From the NCBI RefSeq assembly GCF_014856545.2, contig NZ_CP109811.1, forward strand, positions 178,501 to 242,500: a stretch of DNA of 64,000 nt. Reading direction: 5' to 3'. The notes under the pieces are model-generated. The model saw nothing but the letters and a program-made list of their open reading frames with translations. It had not been told where the DNA came from and did no database searches. The DNA comes from Mesobacillus jeotgali. GTDB lineage: Bacteria; Bacillota; Bacilli; Bacillales; Cytobacillaceae. Below, one piece after another: positions 55,169 to 64,000 of this stretch. Position numbers and translations under genes: made by a program. The number at the start of each line of letters is the position of its first letter. The first letter of the stretch is position 1.

Positions 55169-55940
55169 GCAAAGGCCAAAAGAAGAGATTAATGAATTAA
55201 TCAAAGCCTACCAGCTGCATGAGGATGCAGACGCCCAGAATGAGCTGGTTCTTCACTATCAAAACCTTGTAGAAACAATCGCGAGAAAGTACTCAAAGGG
55301 AAGGTCGTTCCATGAGGATATTTTCCAGGTTGGGATGATTGGCCTTTTAGGCGCAATCCGCCGTTACGATGAAACATTCGGTAAAAGCTTTGAAGCATTT
55401 GCCGTACCGACTATCATTGGTGAAATCAAAAGATTTTTAAGAGATAAAACATGGAGTGTCCATGTACCGCGCAGGATAAAGGAGCTTGGTCCAAAAATCA
55501 AGACGACAGTCGAAGATTTGACCACCCAGCTGCACCGCTCTCCGCGTGTGGATGAAATTGCCGAAGCACTTCAGGTTTCCGAAGAAGAAGTATTGGAAGC
55601 CATGGAGATGGGAAAAAGCTACCAGGCATTATCTGTGGACCATTCTATTGAAGCTGATTCTGACGGAGGAACAGTCACCCTGTTGGATATCGTTGGAAAC
55701 ATTGATGATGGCTATGAAAAAATCAATCAAAGAATGGTGCTCGAGAAAGTACTCCATGTACTAAGTGAACGCGAAAAGTTAATTATCCAATATACCTATC
55801 TTGATAACCTGAGCCAGAAAGAGGCTGGAGACAAGCTTGGTATTTCGCAGATGCATGTATCCAGACTTCAAAGAAGGGCAATCAAAAAGCTTCAAGAAGC
55901 GATCCATGCGGAAAACAACAATTCGGAGTACATTACATGA
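55146..55940 (+). CDS. sigB: General stress sigma factor SigB
   Basis: 264-residue sigma-70 family protein (group 3). Region 2 includes KYSKGRSFHEDIFQVGMIGL and the -10 binding segment FAVPTIIGEIKRFLRDK; region 3 has the VPRRIKELGPKI start; region 4 HTH is YLDNLSQKEAGDKLGISQMHVSRLQRRAIKKL. SD GGTGGAGAG is within rsbW. It directs the general stress regulon, including its own operon. Confidence 0.97.
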   Translation: MQRQSQPKQRPKEEINELIKAYQLHEDADAQNELVLHYQNLVETIARKYSKGRSFHEDIFQVGMIGLLGAIRRYDETFGKSFEAFAVPTIIGEIKRFLRDKTWSVHVPRRIKELGPKIKTTVEDLTTQLHRSPRVDEIAEALQVSEEEVLEAMEMGKSYQALSVDHSIEADSDGGTVTLLDIVGNIDDGYEKINQRMVLEKVLHVLSEREKLIIQYTYLDNLSQKEAGDKLGISQMHVSRLQRRAIKKLQEAIHAENNNSEYIT

Positions 55941-56536
55941 TTCAACAGTTCAAAGACAAAATAGAACTTTATGCTTACCAGACAATAAAAGAAGGTAAAA
56001 TAGAGTGCGGTGACAGCTATTATTATACAGCTACTGATGATTATTTTGTCTGTGTACTTGCTGATGGATTAGGGTCCGGGCAATACGCCCATGAAGCCTC
56101 TGCGGCAGTCGTTTCAGTAGTGGAGCAACACCACCATGAAGACGTAGATACGCTCATGAAATACTGCAACAATATACTGGTGCAAAAAAGAGGAGCCGCT
56201 GTTTCAATCTTCAAAGTCTATTTCGAGACCCGCGAGTTTGTATACAGCTGCGTCGGAAATATCCGCTTCTTTCTCTATACATCAAGTGGCAAGCTGACAT
56301 ACCCATTGCCAGTCACGGGTTATCTGTCAGGTAAGCCGCAGGTGTTTCATACCCAGAGATTCGTTTATGAGCCAGAATCAAAATTCCTGATTTACTCAGA
56401 CGGTTTTGACAATATCCATGGCGCTAAAACGATATTGAAGGGATATCGCTCGGTTGGTGCAATCGCAGAACAAATCAAAAGCGAATATGCCAACTCAATG
56501 GATGATGCAACTTTTATTGTAGGAAGTCTACTTTAG
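55937..56536 (+). CDS. rsbX: Phosphoserine phosphatase RsbX
   Basis: 199-residue PP2C-type phosphatase that strips phosphate from RsbR and RsbS to reset the stressosome. Metal-binding motifs are GDSYYY, VLADGLGSGQYAHEA and YSDGFDN. It overlaps sigB by four bases (ATGA). A terminator at 56523-56553 overlaps its stop. Confidence 0.95.
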   Translation: MIQQFKDKIELYAYQTIKEGKIECGDSYYYTATDDYFVCVLADGLGSGQYAHEASAAVVSVVEQHHHEDVDTLMKYCNNILVQKRGAAVSIFKVYFETREFVYSCVGNIRFFLYTSSGKLTYPLPVTGYLSGKPQVFHTQRFVYEPESKFLIYSDGFDNIHGAKTILKGYRSVGAIAEQIKSEYANSMDDATFIVGSLL

Positions 56537-56553
56537 CCGGTGGGCTTCTTTTT
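56523..56553 (+). terminator. Terminator of the sigB operon
   Basis: GAAGTCTAC (56523-56531) pairs with GTGGGCTTC (56540-56548), including two wobble pairs, followed by TTTTT. The stem starts within rsbX. Confidence 0.7.
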
Positions 56554-56662
56554 GTTTTACCGCACACTGCCTTCACATTACCAGAACTGTAAACCTTCAG
56601 CCGATTTTGGTACACTATTAAAGTGCCAAGCAATATCAAAAAAGATTATGGAGGATTGTCTC

Positions 56663-58843
56663 TTGACTCAAACAATGGATAAGCAAGATCAATATGTGAA
56701 AATCATTGCCAAAGAGCAATCGTTAACAGCTAAACAAGTGCAAAGTGTCATTTCATTAATAGATGAAGGAAACACTGTACCGTTCATAGCCCGTTATCGA
56801 AAGGAAATGACCGGTGCGCTTGATGAAGTGCAAATCCGTGACATCGTTGAAAGATGGCAATACATACAGAATTTAGAACAGCGAAAAGAGGAAGTCATCA
56901 GGCTCATCGAAGAACAAGGAAAGCTGACTGACGAATTGAAGGGAAGCATCGAAAAAGCAATCAAGCTCCAGGAAGTAGAAGACCTTTACCGTCCCTACAA
57001 GCAAAAAAGAAGGACGAAAGCGACTGTCGCAAAAGAAAAGGGCCTTGAACCTCTTGCTCAGTGGATGCTGGAGTTTCCGGTAAACGGAAGTCTCGAAGAC
57101 AAAGCCCGCGAGTTTTTATCAGAAGAAAAAGGTGTTGACTCTATCGAAGATGCGATTGCCGGCGCGAAAGACATTATCGCTGAAATTCTTTCCGATGACG
57201 CCGACAGCCGCAAGTGGATTCGAAATGAAACCTTTAAAACTGGCTCCATCGAATCTTCGGTAAAAAATGAAGAGCAAGATGAGAAAAATGTTTATGAAAT
57301 GTACTATGAATACTCGGAGCCAGTCAGTAAAGTGGTGCCGCACCGAATCCTTGCACTCAATCGCGGTGAAAAAGAAGATCTGTTGCGAGTGTCAATAAAA
57401 CCAAAAGCAGATGTCATCATGAGCTACTTGCAGCGTAATTGGGTTACTAAAAATCACTCTGTCACAGCTGCTTCAGTAACCGTGGCTATCGAAGATGCAT
57501 ATAAGCGACTGATCCAGCCGTCAATCGAACGTGAGATCAGGAATGAACTGACAGAAAAAGCGGAAGAGCAAGCGATTCACATTTTCTCGGAAAACCTGCG
57601 AAAACTGCTATTGCAGCCTCCGTTAAAAGGGAAGGTCGTCCTGGGTGTAGACCCTGCGTTCAGAACAGGGTGTAAGCTGGCTGCTGTGGATGAAACGGGA
57701 AAAGTTTTATCAATTGGAGTAATTTATCCTCATACCTCTGGCGCTAAAAATACCGAAGCAAAGGACAAATTCATTAAAGTCCTGAATGACTATGAGGTAG
57801 AGATGGTTGCGATCGGCAACGGTACTGCTTCCAGGGAAACGGAACAATTCGTGTCAGACATCCTGAAAGAAATGGATAAGGAGATTTTCTATCTCATTGT
57901 CAATGAAGCAGGAGCGAGTGTCTATTCAGCATCAGACCTGGCCCGCGAAGAATTCCCTAATTACCAGGTAGAAGAACGAAGTGCGGTTTCGATTGCCCGT
58001 CGTTTGCAGGACCCGCTGGCTGAACTTGTTAAAATTGATCCCAAATCCGTCGGTGTCGGCCAGTACCAGCATGATGTCAGCCAGAAAAAGCTATCCGAAT
58101 CACTGACATTCGTTGTTGAGACTGCAGTCAATCAGGTGGGTGTCAACGTAAATACAGCATCATCTTCTTTACTGCAGTATGTTTCCGGCCTTTCTAAAAC
58201 TGTAGCCAATAATATAGTGAAGAAGCGTGAGGAAGAAGGGAAGTTCACAAGCAGAACACAGCTAAAAAAAATACCTCGTCTCGGAGCGAAGACCTATGAA
58301 CAGGCAATTGGGTTCCTGCGTGTCATTGATGGAAAGGAACCGCTCGACAGAACCGGTATCCACCCAGAAAGTTACGGTGAGGTAAAGCAGCTGCTTGATA
58401 GCCTGGGTTTCAAATCAAAAGATTTAGGAACTCCTGCATTAAAAGATGCCCTCGCCAAAATTAACATCGACCAAACTGCAGATGAGTTAGGAATCGGGAA
58501 ACTTACGCTGAAAGATATCATTGATGCACTCGTAAGACCTGAAAGAGATCCGCGGGATGAGCTTCCGGCACCTTTATTGAAAAAGGATGTATTAAAGCTG
58601 GAGGATCTAAAAACGGGAATGGAGCTTCAAGGTACTGTACGGAACGTCGTTGACTTCGGTGCTTTCGTTGATATTGGTGTAAAGCAGGATGGCCTTGTCC
58701 ATATCTCTAAGCTAAGCAACCGCTTCGTAAAACATCCGCTGGATATTGTATCCGTCGGGGACGTTGTTACTGTATGGGTGGACAGTGTCGACCAGAAGAA
58801 AGGTCGAGTCGCCTTGACAATGCTTAAGCCTGACCAGGCATAA
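56663..58843 (+). CDS. tex: Tex-family RNA-binding transcription accessory protein (YdcI-like)
   Basis: 726-residue conserved nucleic-acid-binding protein. Domain order: N-terminal helical Tex domain (about 1-190), YqgF/RNase-H-like fold (about 320-440; VVLGVDPAFRTGCKLA), helix-hairpin-helix repeats (about 490-560; SSLLQYVSGLSKTVANNIVK) and C-terminal S1 domain (about 640-715; GTVRNVVDFGAFVDIGVKQD). TTG start at 56663 follows GGAGG by 7 bases; upstream in-frame sequence is not family-like. It sits between sigB operon and cmpA as in B. subtilis. Confidence 0.93.
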   Translation: MTQTMDKQDQYVKIIAKEQSLTAKQVQSVISLIDEGNTVPFIARYRKEMTGALDEVQIRDIVERWQYIQNLEQRKEEVIRLIEEQGKLTDELKGSIEKAIKLQEVEDLYRPYKQKRRTKATVAKEKGLEPLAQWMLEFPVNGSLEDKAREFLSEEKGVDSIEDAIAGAKDIIAEILSDDADSRKWIRNETFKTGSIESSVKNEEQDEKNVYEMYYEYSEPVSKVVPHRILALNRGEKEDLLRVSIKPKADVIMSYLQRNWVTKNHSVTAASVTVAIEDAYKRLIQPSIEREIRNELTEKAEEQAIHIFSENLRKLLLQPPLKGKVVLGVDPAFRTGCKLAAVDETGKVLSIGVIYPHTSGAKNTEAKDKFIKVLNDYEVEMVAIGNGTASRETEQFVSDILKEMDKEIFYLIVNEAGASVYSASDLAREEFPNYQVEERSAVSIARRLQDPLAELVKIDPKSVGVGQYQHDVSQKKLSESLTFVVETAVNQVGVNVNTASSSLLQYVSGLSKTVANNIVKKREEEGKFTSRTQLKKIPRLGAKTYEQAIGFLRVIDGKEPLDRTGIHPESYGEVKQLLDSLGFKSKDLGTPALKDALAKINIDQTADELGIGKLTLKDIIDALVRPERDPRDELPAPLLKKDVLKLEDLKTGMELQGTVRNVVDFGAFVDIGVKQDGLVHISKLSNRFVKHPLDIVSVGDVVTVWVDSVDQKKGRVALTMLKPDQA

Positions 58844-58847
58844 TACA

Positions 58848-58877
58848 AAAGACTGCAGGAATGCCTGCAGTCTTTTA
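58848..58877. terminator. Bidirectional terminator between tex and cmpA
   Basis: AAAAGACTGCAGG and CCTGCAGTCTTTT pair around AATG, a near-perfect palindrome that also contains the stop codon of cmpA. Confidence 0.92.
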
Positions 58878-58994
58878 ATCGTTTAATCCCTGTTTATTTC
58901 TATAAAAGTACCAACATTGGTTTAAAAGTTTGATTTGATACCTATTTTTCTCGTAGAAGGCTCGTTTCATTTGATTCTGAAACCAGACAGGCAT
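58875..58994 (-). CDS. cmpA: Cortex morphogenetic protein CmpA
   Basis: 39-residue sporulation protein that, in B. subtilis, helps target improperly encased SpoIVA for degradation and gates cortex formation. The product starts MPVWFQNQMKRAFYEK and carries the diagnostic YQIKLLNQCWYFYR followed by a short tail. TAAGGAGG stands 9 bases before the ATG. It is convergent with tex and overlaps the shared terminator. Its place between tex and the SprT-like gene matches B. subtilis and marks the host as an endospore former. Confidence 0.93.
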   Translation of the reverse strand: MPVWFQNQMKRAFYEKNRYQIKLLNQCWYFYRNKQGLND

Positions 58995-59089
58995 AGCACA
59001 ATACCTCCTTAAGATAATACGTTAAAAGGTAACATTAATATATGCTATAATGGGTTGTCATGTTTCTATAAAAGGCAGGCGTTTTACAA

Positions 59090-59563
59090 ATGACTGATCA
59101 AGAGTTGCATAATCTTGTAGTGGCGATCTCAAATGAATACTTCCATAAGCCATTCAGGCATAAGGCGTTCTTCAACCCGAGGCTCCGCACTACAGGAGGA
59201 CGTTATATGCTGAGCAGCCATACCATTGAAATTAATAAAAAGTATTTTGAACAGCTGGGTGAAGCAGAGCTCGTTGGGATCATTAAGCATGAACTATGCC
59301 ATTACCACCTTCATATAGAAGGAAAAGGTTACAAGCATCGCGATAAAGATTTCCGAGATCTATTAAAGAAGGTAGATGCCCCGAGGTTTTGCTCTGTCCT
59401 TCCGGAGGAGAAGAAAAGGAGGGCGAAACAGAAATTCGTTTTTTATCAGTGCAGCAGCTGCAAGTTGACTTATCGCCGCAAAAGATCTATAGATACCTCA
59501 AAATACGTGTGCGGAAAATGCCGGGGAAAGCTCGTAAAAGTGAAGGAAATGACTGTAGAATAA
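59090..59563 (+). CDS. SprT-like zinc metalloprotease-domain protein (YdcK-like)
   Basis: 157-residue protein with the SprT metalloprotease motif HELCHYHLH (HExxH-type with third His downstream), and a C-terminal zinc ribbon (CSSC and CGKC, around residues 118-145). SprT/Spartan relatives process DNA-protein crosslinks; the bacterial role is uncertain. It is the last protein gene before the tRNA cluster, as ydcK is in B. subtilis. Confidence 0.9.
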   Translation: MTDQELHNLVVAISNEYFHKPFRHKAFFNPRLRTTGGRYMLSSHTIEINKKYFEQLGEAELVGIIKHELCHYHLHIEGKGYKHRDKDFRDLLKKVDAPRFCSVLPEEKKRRAKQKFVFYQCSSCKLTYRRKRSIDTSKYVCGKCRGKLVKVKEMTVE

Positions 59564-59612
59564 GCGTTTGTGGGCTTTTAAAAAAGAAATTAAAAACTTA
59601 TCAAAAACACCC

Positions 59613-59641
59613 TTGACTTTTAGTGGGTACCTCCCTATAAT
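59613..59641 (+). promoter_or_regulatory. SigA promoter of the tRNA cluster
   Basis: -35 TTGACT (59613-59618), 17-base spacer, -10 TATAAT (59636-59641). Transcription from about 59648 would run through the first tRNA fragment and then tRNA-Asn. Confidence 0.85.
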
Positions 59642-59683
59642 AGTAAGAGTCGATAAGACAACGACACGAAAAAATAAAGCTAT

Positions 59684-59708
59684 TCTGTAGTAGCTCAGTG
59701 GTAGAGCA
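59684..59708 (+). pseudogene. 5'-half fragment of tRNA-Asn (acceptor strand and D-arm only)
   Basis: 25 bases that match the first 25 of the intact tRNA-Asn at 59829 with two changes (TCTGTAG for TCCGCAG). The match ends exactly after GGTAGAGCA, the end of the D-stem. The next 120 bases do not form the rest of a tRNA; they contain nested stems CTCATC/GATGAG (59746, 59779) and CGCTT/AAGCG (59756, 59768). GTAGTA of the fragment can pair with TACTAC at 59733. Confidence 0.8.
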
Positions 59709-59828
59709 ACGAGCGATATCATCTCCGGGTTTACTACGAGTTGTACTCATCGAGCCGCTTCTTGAATAAGCGTTCTGAGATGAGGACAGTCGGCTAAGGA
59801 TAACTTTTGAAAGAACAAATACAATTAT

Positions 59829-59903
59829 TCCGCAGTAGCTCAGTGGTAGAGCACTCGGCTGTTAACCGAGCGGTCGTAGGTTCGAATCCTACCTGCGGAG
59901 CCA
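59829..59903 (+). tRNA. tRNA-Asn (GTT)
   Basis: Full cloverleaf; anticodon stem CTCGG/CCGAG with GTT, T-loop GGTTCGAATCC and encoded CCA. Confidence 0.97.
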
Positions 59904-59919
59904 TTAATTTCAAAGGTAT

Positions 59920-60010
59920 GGGGAAGTACTCAAGAGGCTGAAGAGGCGCCCCTGCTAAGGGTGTAGGTCGGGTAACCGGCGCGAGGGTTCAAATCCCTCC
60001 TTCTCCGCCA
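59920..60010 (+). tRNA. tRNA-Ser (GCT)
   Basis: Type II tRNA with long variable arm; anticodon loop CTGCTAA, T-loop GGTTCAAATCC and encoded CCA. Acceptor stem has one G-U pair (GGGGAAG/CTTCTCC). Confidence 0.95.
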
Positions 60011-60024
60011 GAACCTTATAAAAT

Positions 60025-60099
60025 GGCCCCTTGGTCAAGCGGTTAAGACACCGCCCTTTCACGGCGGTAACACGGGTTCGAATCCCGTAGGGGTCACCA
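60025..60099 (+). tRNA. tRNA-Glu (TTC)
   Basis: Anticodon stem CCGCC/GGCGG with TTC, T-loop GGTTCGAATCC, encoded CCA. Confidence 0.97.
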
Positions 60100-60104
60100 A
60101 GATT

Positions 60105-60122
60105 TTTTCGCGCTAGCGAAAA
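60105..60122. other. Hairpin in tRNA spacer
   Basis: TTTTCGC and GCGAAAA pair around GCTA after tRNA-Glu. A related stem TTTCGC/GCGAAA (about 60136-60151) follows, and a third copy (TTTTTTCGC/GCGAAAAAA, about 60567-60589) follows tRNA-Lys. They may be processing sites. Confidence 0.5.
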
Positions 60123-60174
60123 TAATCATCCTTAATTTCGCGACAGCGAAAACAACTAAATTAATTCCATATTT

Positions 60175-60250
60175 GGTCCCGTGGTGTAGCGGTTAACATG
60201 CCTGCCTGTCACGCAGGAGATCGCCGGTTCGATCCCGGTCGGGACCGCCA
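60175..60250 (+). tRNA. tRNA-Asp (GTC)
   Basis: Anticodon stem CCTGC/GCAGG with GTC, T-loop GGTTCGATCCC, encoded CCA. Confidence 0.97.
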
Positions 60251-60256
60251 TTTTAT

Positions 60257-60331
60257 TGGGCTATAGCCAAGCGGTAAGGCAACGGACTTTGACTCCGTCA
60301 TGCGTTGGTTCGAATCCAGCTAGCCCAGCCA
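60257..60331 (+). tRNA. tRNA-Gln (TTG)
   Basis: Anticodon stem ACGGA/TCCGT with TTG, T-loop GGTTCGAATCC, encoded CCA. Confidence 0.97.
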
Positions 60332-60336
60332 TTTTT

Positions 60337-60362
60337 GAGCCATTAGCTCAGTCGGTAGAGCA
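60337..60362 (+). pseudogene. 5'-half fragment of tRNA-Lys (acceptor strand and D-arm only)
   Basis: 26 bases identical to the first 26 of the intact tRNA-Lys at 60487, ending after GGTAGAGCA. The following 120 bases form other stems: GCAGATTGC/GCAATCTGC (the first begins in the fragment) and AAAGACC/GGTCTTT around GGA. No T-arm or 3' acceptor strand follows until the intact gene. Confidence 0.85.
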
Positions 60363-60486
60363 GATTGCTCGCTGCATTGAGTTTTCTTCCTTGGCAATCT
60401 GCGAGAAAGACCGGAGGTCTTTTGAGCATCAGGTGCGACAAGGGAATATAAATGGGTGGATACAATCTTTGTTCCACTTCAAATAT

Positions 60487-60562
60487 GAGCCATTAGCTCA
60501 GTCGGTAGAGCATCTGACTTTTAATCAGAGGGTCGAAGGTTCGAGTCCTTCATGGCTCACCA
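60487..60562 (+). tRNA. tRNA-Lys (TTT)
   Basis: Anticodon stem TCTGA/TCAGA with TTT, T-loop GGTTCGAGTCC, encoded CCA. Confidence 0.97.
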
Positions 60563-60650
60563 GATTTTTTCGCCTTTAGCGAAAAAATGTCCTTGATTTC
60601 GCGACTATGATTTAATCATGTCGGCGATAATCAATTCACAATATTAATAT

Positions 60651-60735
60651 GCGGGTGTGGCGGAATTGGCAGACGCACCAGACTTAGGATCTGGCGCCGC
60701 AAGGCGTGGGGGTTCGACTCCCTTCACCCGCACCA
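60651..60735 (+). tRNA. tRNA-Leu (TAG)
   Basis: Type II tRNA; anticodon stem CCAGA/TCTGG with TAG, long variable arm, T-loop GGTTCGACTCC, encoded CCA. Confidence 0.97.
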
Positions 60736-60793
60736 TTAATTACCTGTTGATTAATGAATGTAAATTAGTTAATATATAATCCTGTCATGTTTT

Positions 60794-60879
<86 letters not shown>

Positions 60880-60889
60880 AAAAAAGTTA

Positions 60890-60918
60890 TTGACACACTC
60901 TAACGATCGTGTTAATAT
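60890..60918 (+). promoter_or_regulatory. Strong SigA promoter for tRNA-Arg to rRNA
   Basis: -35 TTGACA (60890-60895), 17-base spacer, -10 TAATAT (60913-60918), 26 bases before tRNA-Arg. With no terminator before 16S, it is the likely promoter of the Arg-Pro-Gly-16S-23S unit. Confidence 0.85.
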
Positions 60919-60943
60919 ATAAAAGTTGCTATTAAAACAATAT

Positions 60944-61020
<77 letters not shown>

Positions 61021-61037
61021 TTATTTTTCTTCAATAA

Positions 61038-61114
61038 CGGGGAGTAGCTCAGCTTGGTAGAGCACTTGGTTTGGGACCAAGGGGTCGCAGGTTCGAATCC
61101 TGTCTTCCCGACCA
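61038..61114 (+). tRNA. tRNA-Pro (TGG)
   Basis: Anticodon stem CTTGG/CCAAG with TGG, T-loop GGTTCGAATCC, encoded CCA. Confidence 0.97.
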
Positions 61115-61134
61115 TTCAGCAACTAACTTTATAT

Positions 61135-61208
61135 GCGGGTGTAGTTTACTGGTAAAACCTCAGCCTTCCAAGCTGATGTAGTGGGTTCGATTCCCATCAC
61201 CCGCTCCA
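61135..61208 (+). tRNA. tRNA-Gly (TCC)
   Basis: Anticodon loop CTTCCAA with TCC, T-loop GGTTCGATTCC, encoded CCA. Confidence 0.97.
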
Positions 61209-61224
61209 GTATGATTGTTCTTTG

Positions 61225-61244
61225 AAAACTAAACAAACAAGCGT
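61225..61244 (+). other. 5' strand of the 16S rRNA processing stem
   Basis: The 20 bases are exactly complementary to 62948-62967 after 16S, giving a perfect stem that brings the 16S ends together for RNase III-type cleavage. TGTTCTTTGAAAAC just before it resembles the antitermination boxA area. Confidence 0.85.
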
Positions 61245-61320
61245 CAACAAACAATAAATGATCATGTTTCTTCTATAGAACATGAGCCAACGTTTTAACT
61301 TATGAGCTAAACTCATAACT

Positions 61321-64000
<2,680 letters not shown>

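Noticed and set aside
59684..59830. Functional second tRNA-Asn gene
   Set aside because: Anticodon arm, T-arm and 3' acceptor strand are missing; only the 5' half is present.

Overview
The window is chromosomal DNA of a Gram-positive, endospore-forming member of the Bacillaceae. Low-GC codon use, strong AAGGAGG-type ribosome binding sites, a glmS ribozyme, a SigW/RsiW pair, a complete rsbR-sigB-rsbX module, a KinB-like kinase and the spore gene cmpA all agree. Gene order matches Bacillus subtilis over long stretches: sigW-rsiW-cdaA-cdaR-glmM-glmS, then ddl-murF-cshA-ydbS-ydbT-ydcA-acpS-ydcC-alr-ndoAI-ndoA-rsb/sigB-tex-cmpA-sprT-tRNAs. A Mesobacillus- or Cytobacillus-like genus is a guess from overall feel, not a determination.

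Layout. 1-7.4 kb: envelope stress and cell-wall precursor block (sigW, rsiW, c-di-AMP cyclase cdaA and partner cdaR, glmM, and glmS behind its ribozyme). 7.4-9.8 kb: an array of about 21 tandem 52-bp repeats, a NERD-domain protein, and a small 36-bp repeat cluster. 9.8-24.6 kb: accessory metabolism and signalling: secreted CocE-type hydrolase, M14 carboxypeptidase, cold-shock protein, sensor kinase, mtnK plus class II aldolase (5-deoxyribose / methylthioribose salvage), M28 peptidase, TM-helix mechanosensitive-channel-like protein, an ECF sigma factor with a membrane partner, DedA and TSUP proteins. 24.6-36.4 kb: a lipoprotein, GNAT, RodA/FtsW, a cobalamin riboswitch driving btuF-btuC-btuD::cbiZ, a VOC protein, MFS and SulP transporters and a Usp protein. 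36.9-50.3 kb: ddl to ndoA. 50.3-51.7 kb: a second 52-bp repeat array (about 18 copies). 51.7-56.5 kb: the eight-gene SigB stressosome/partner-switch operon with two SigB-type promoters. 56.6-59.6 kb: tex, cmpA, sprT-like. 59.6 kb to the end: eleven tRNA genes, two tRNA 5'-half fragments, 16S rRNA and the start of 23S rRNA.

How genes work together. CdaA/CdaR/GlmM couple c-di-AMP synthesis to aminosugar supply, and GlmS makes the glucosamine-6-P that GlmM uses and that triggers the ribozyme. RsbR/S/T relay stress to RsbU, which dephosphorylates RsbV so that RsbW releases SigB; RsbX resets the system. The B12 riboswitch controls uptake of corrinoids by BtuFCD, with a fused amidohydrolase to remodel them.

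The most unusual signal is a set of intergenic tandem arrays. Three loci (7.5, 15.3 and 50.5 kb) carry unrelated sequences that share a period of exactly 52 bp, a short inverted repeat in every unit and a purine-rich top strand. Smaller arrays have periods of 20-21 bp (36.5 and 42.6 kb), 42 bp (26.0 kb) and 36 bp (9.6 kb). A second oddity is a pair of tRNA 5'-half duplications in the tRNA cluster that both break at the end of the D-arm.
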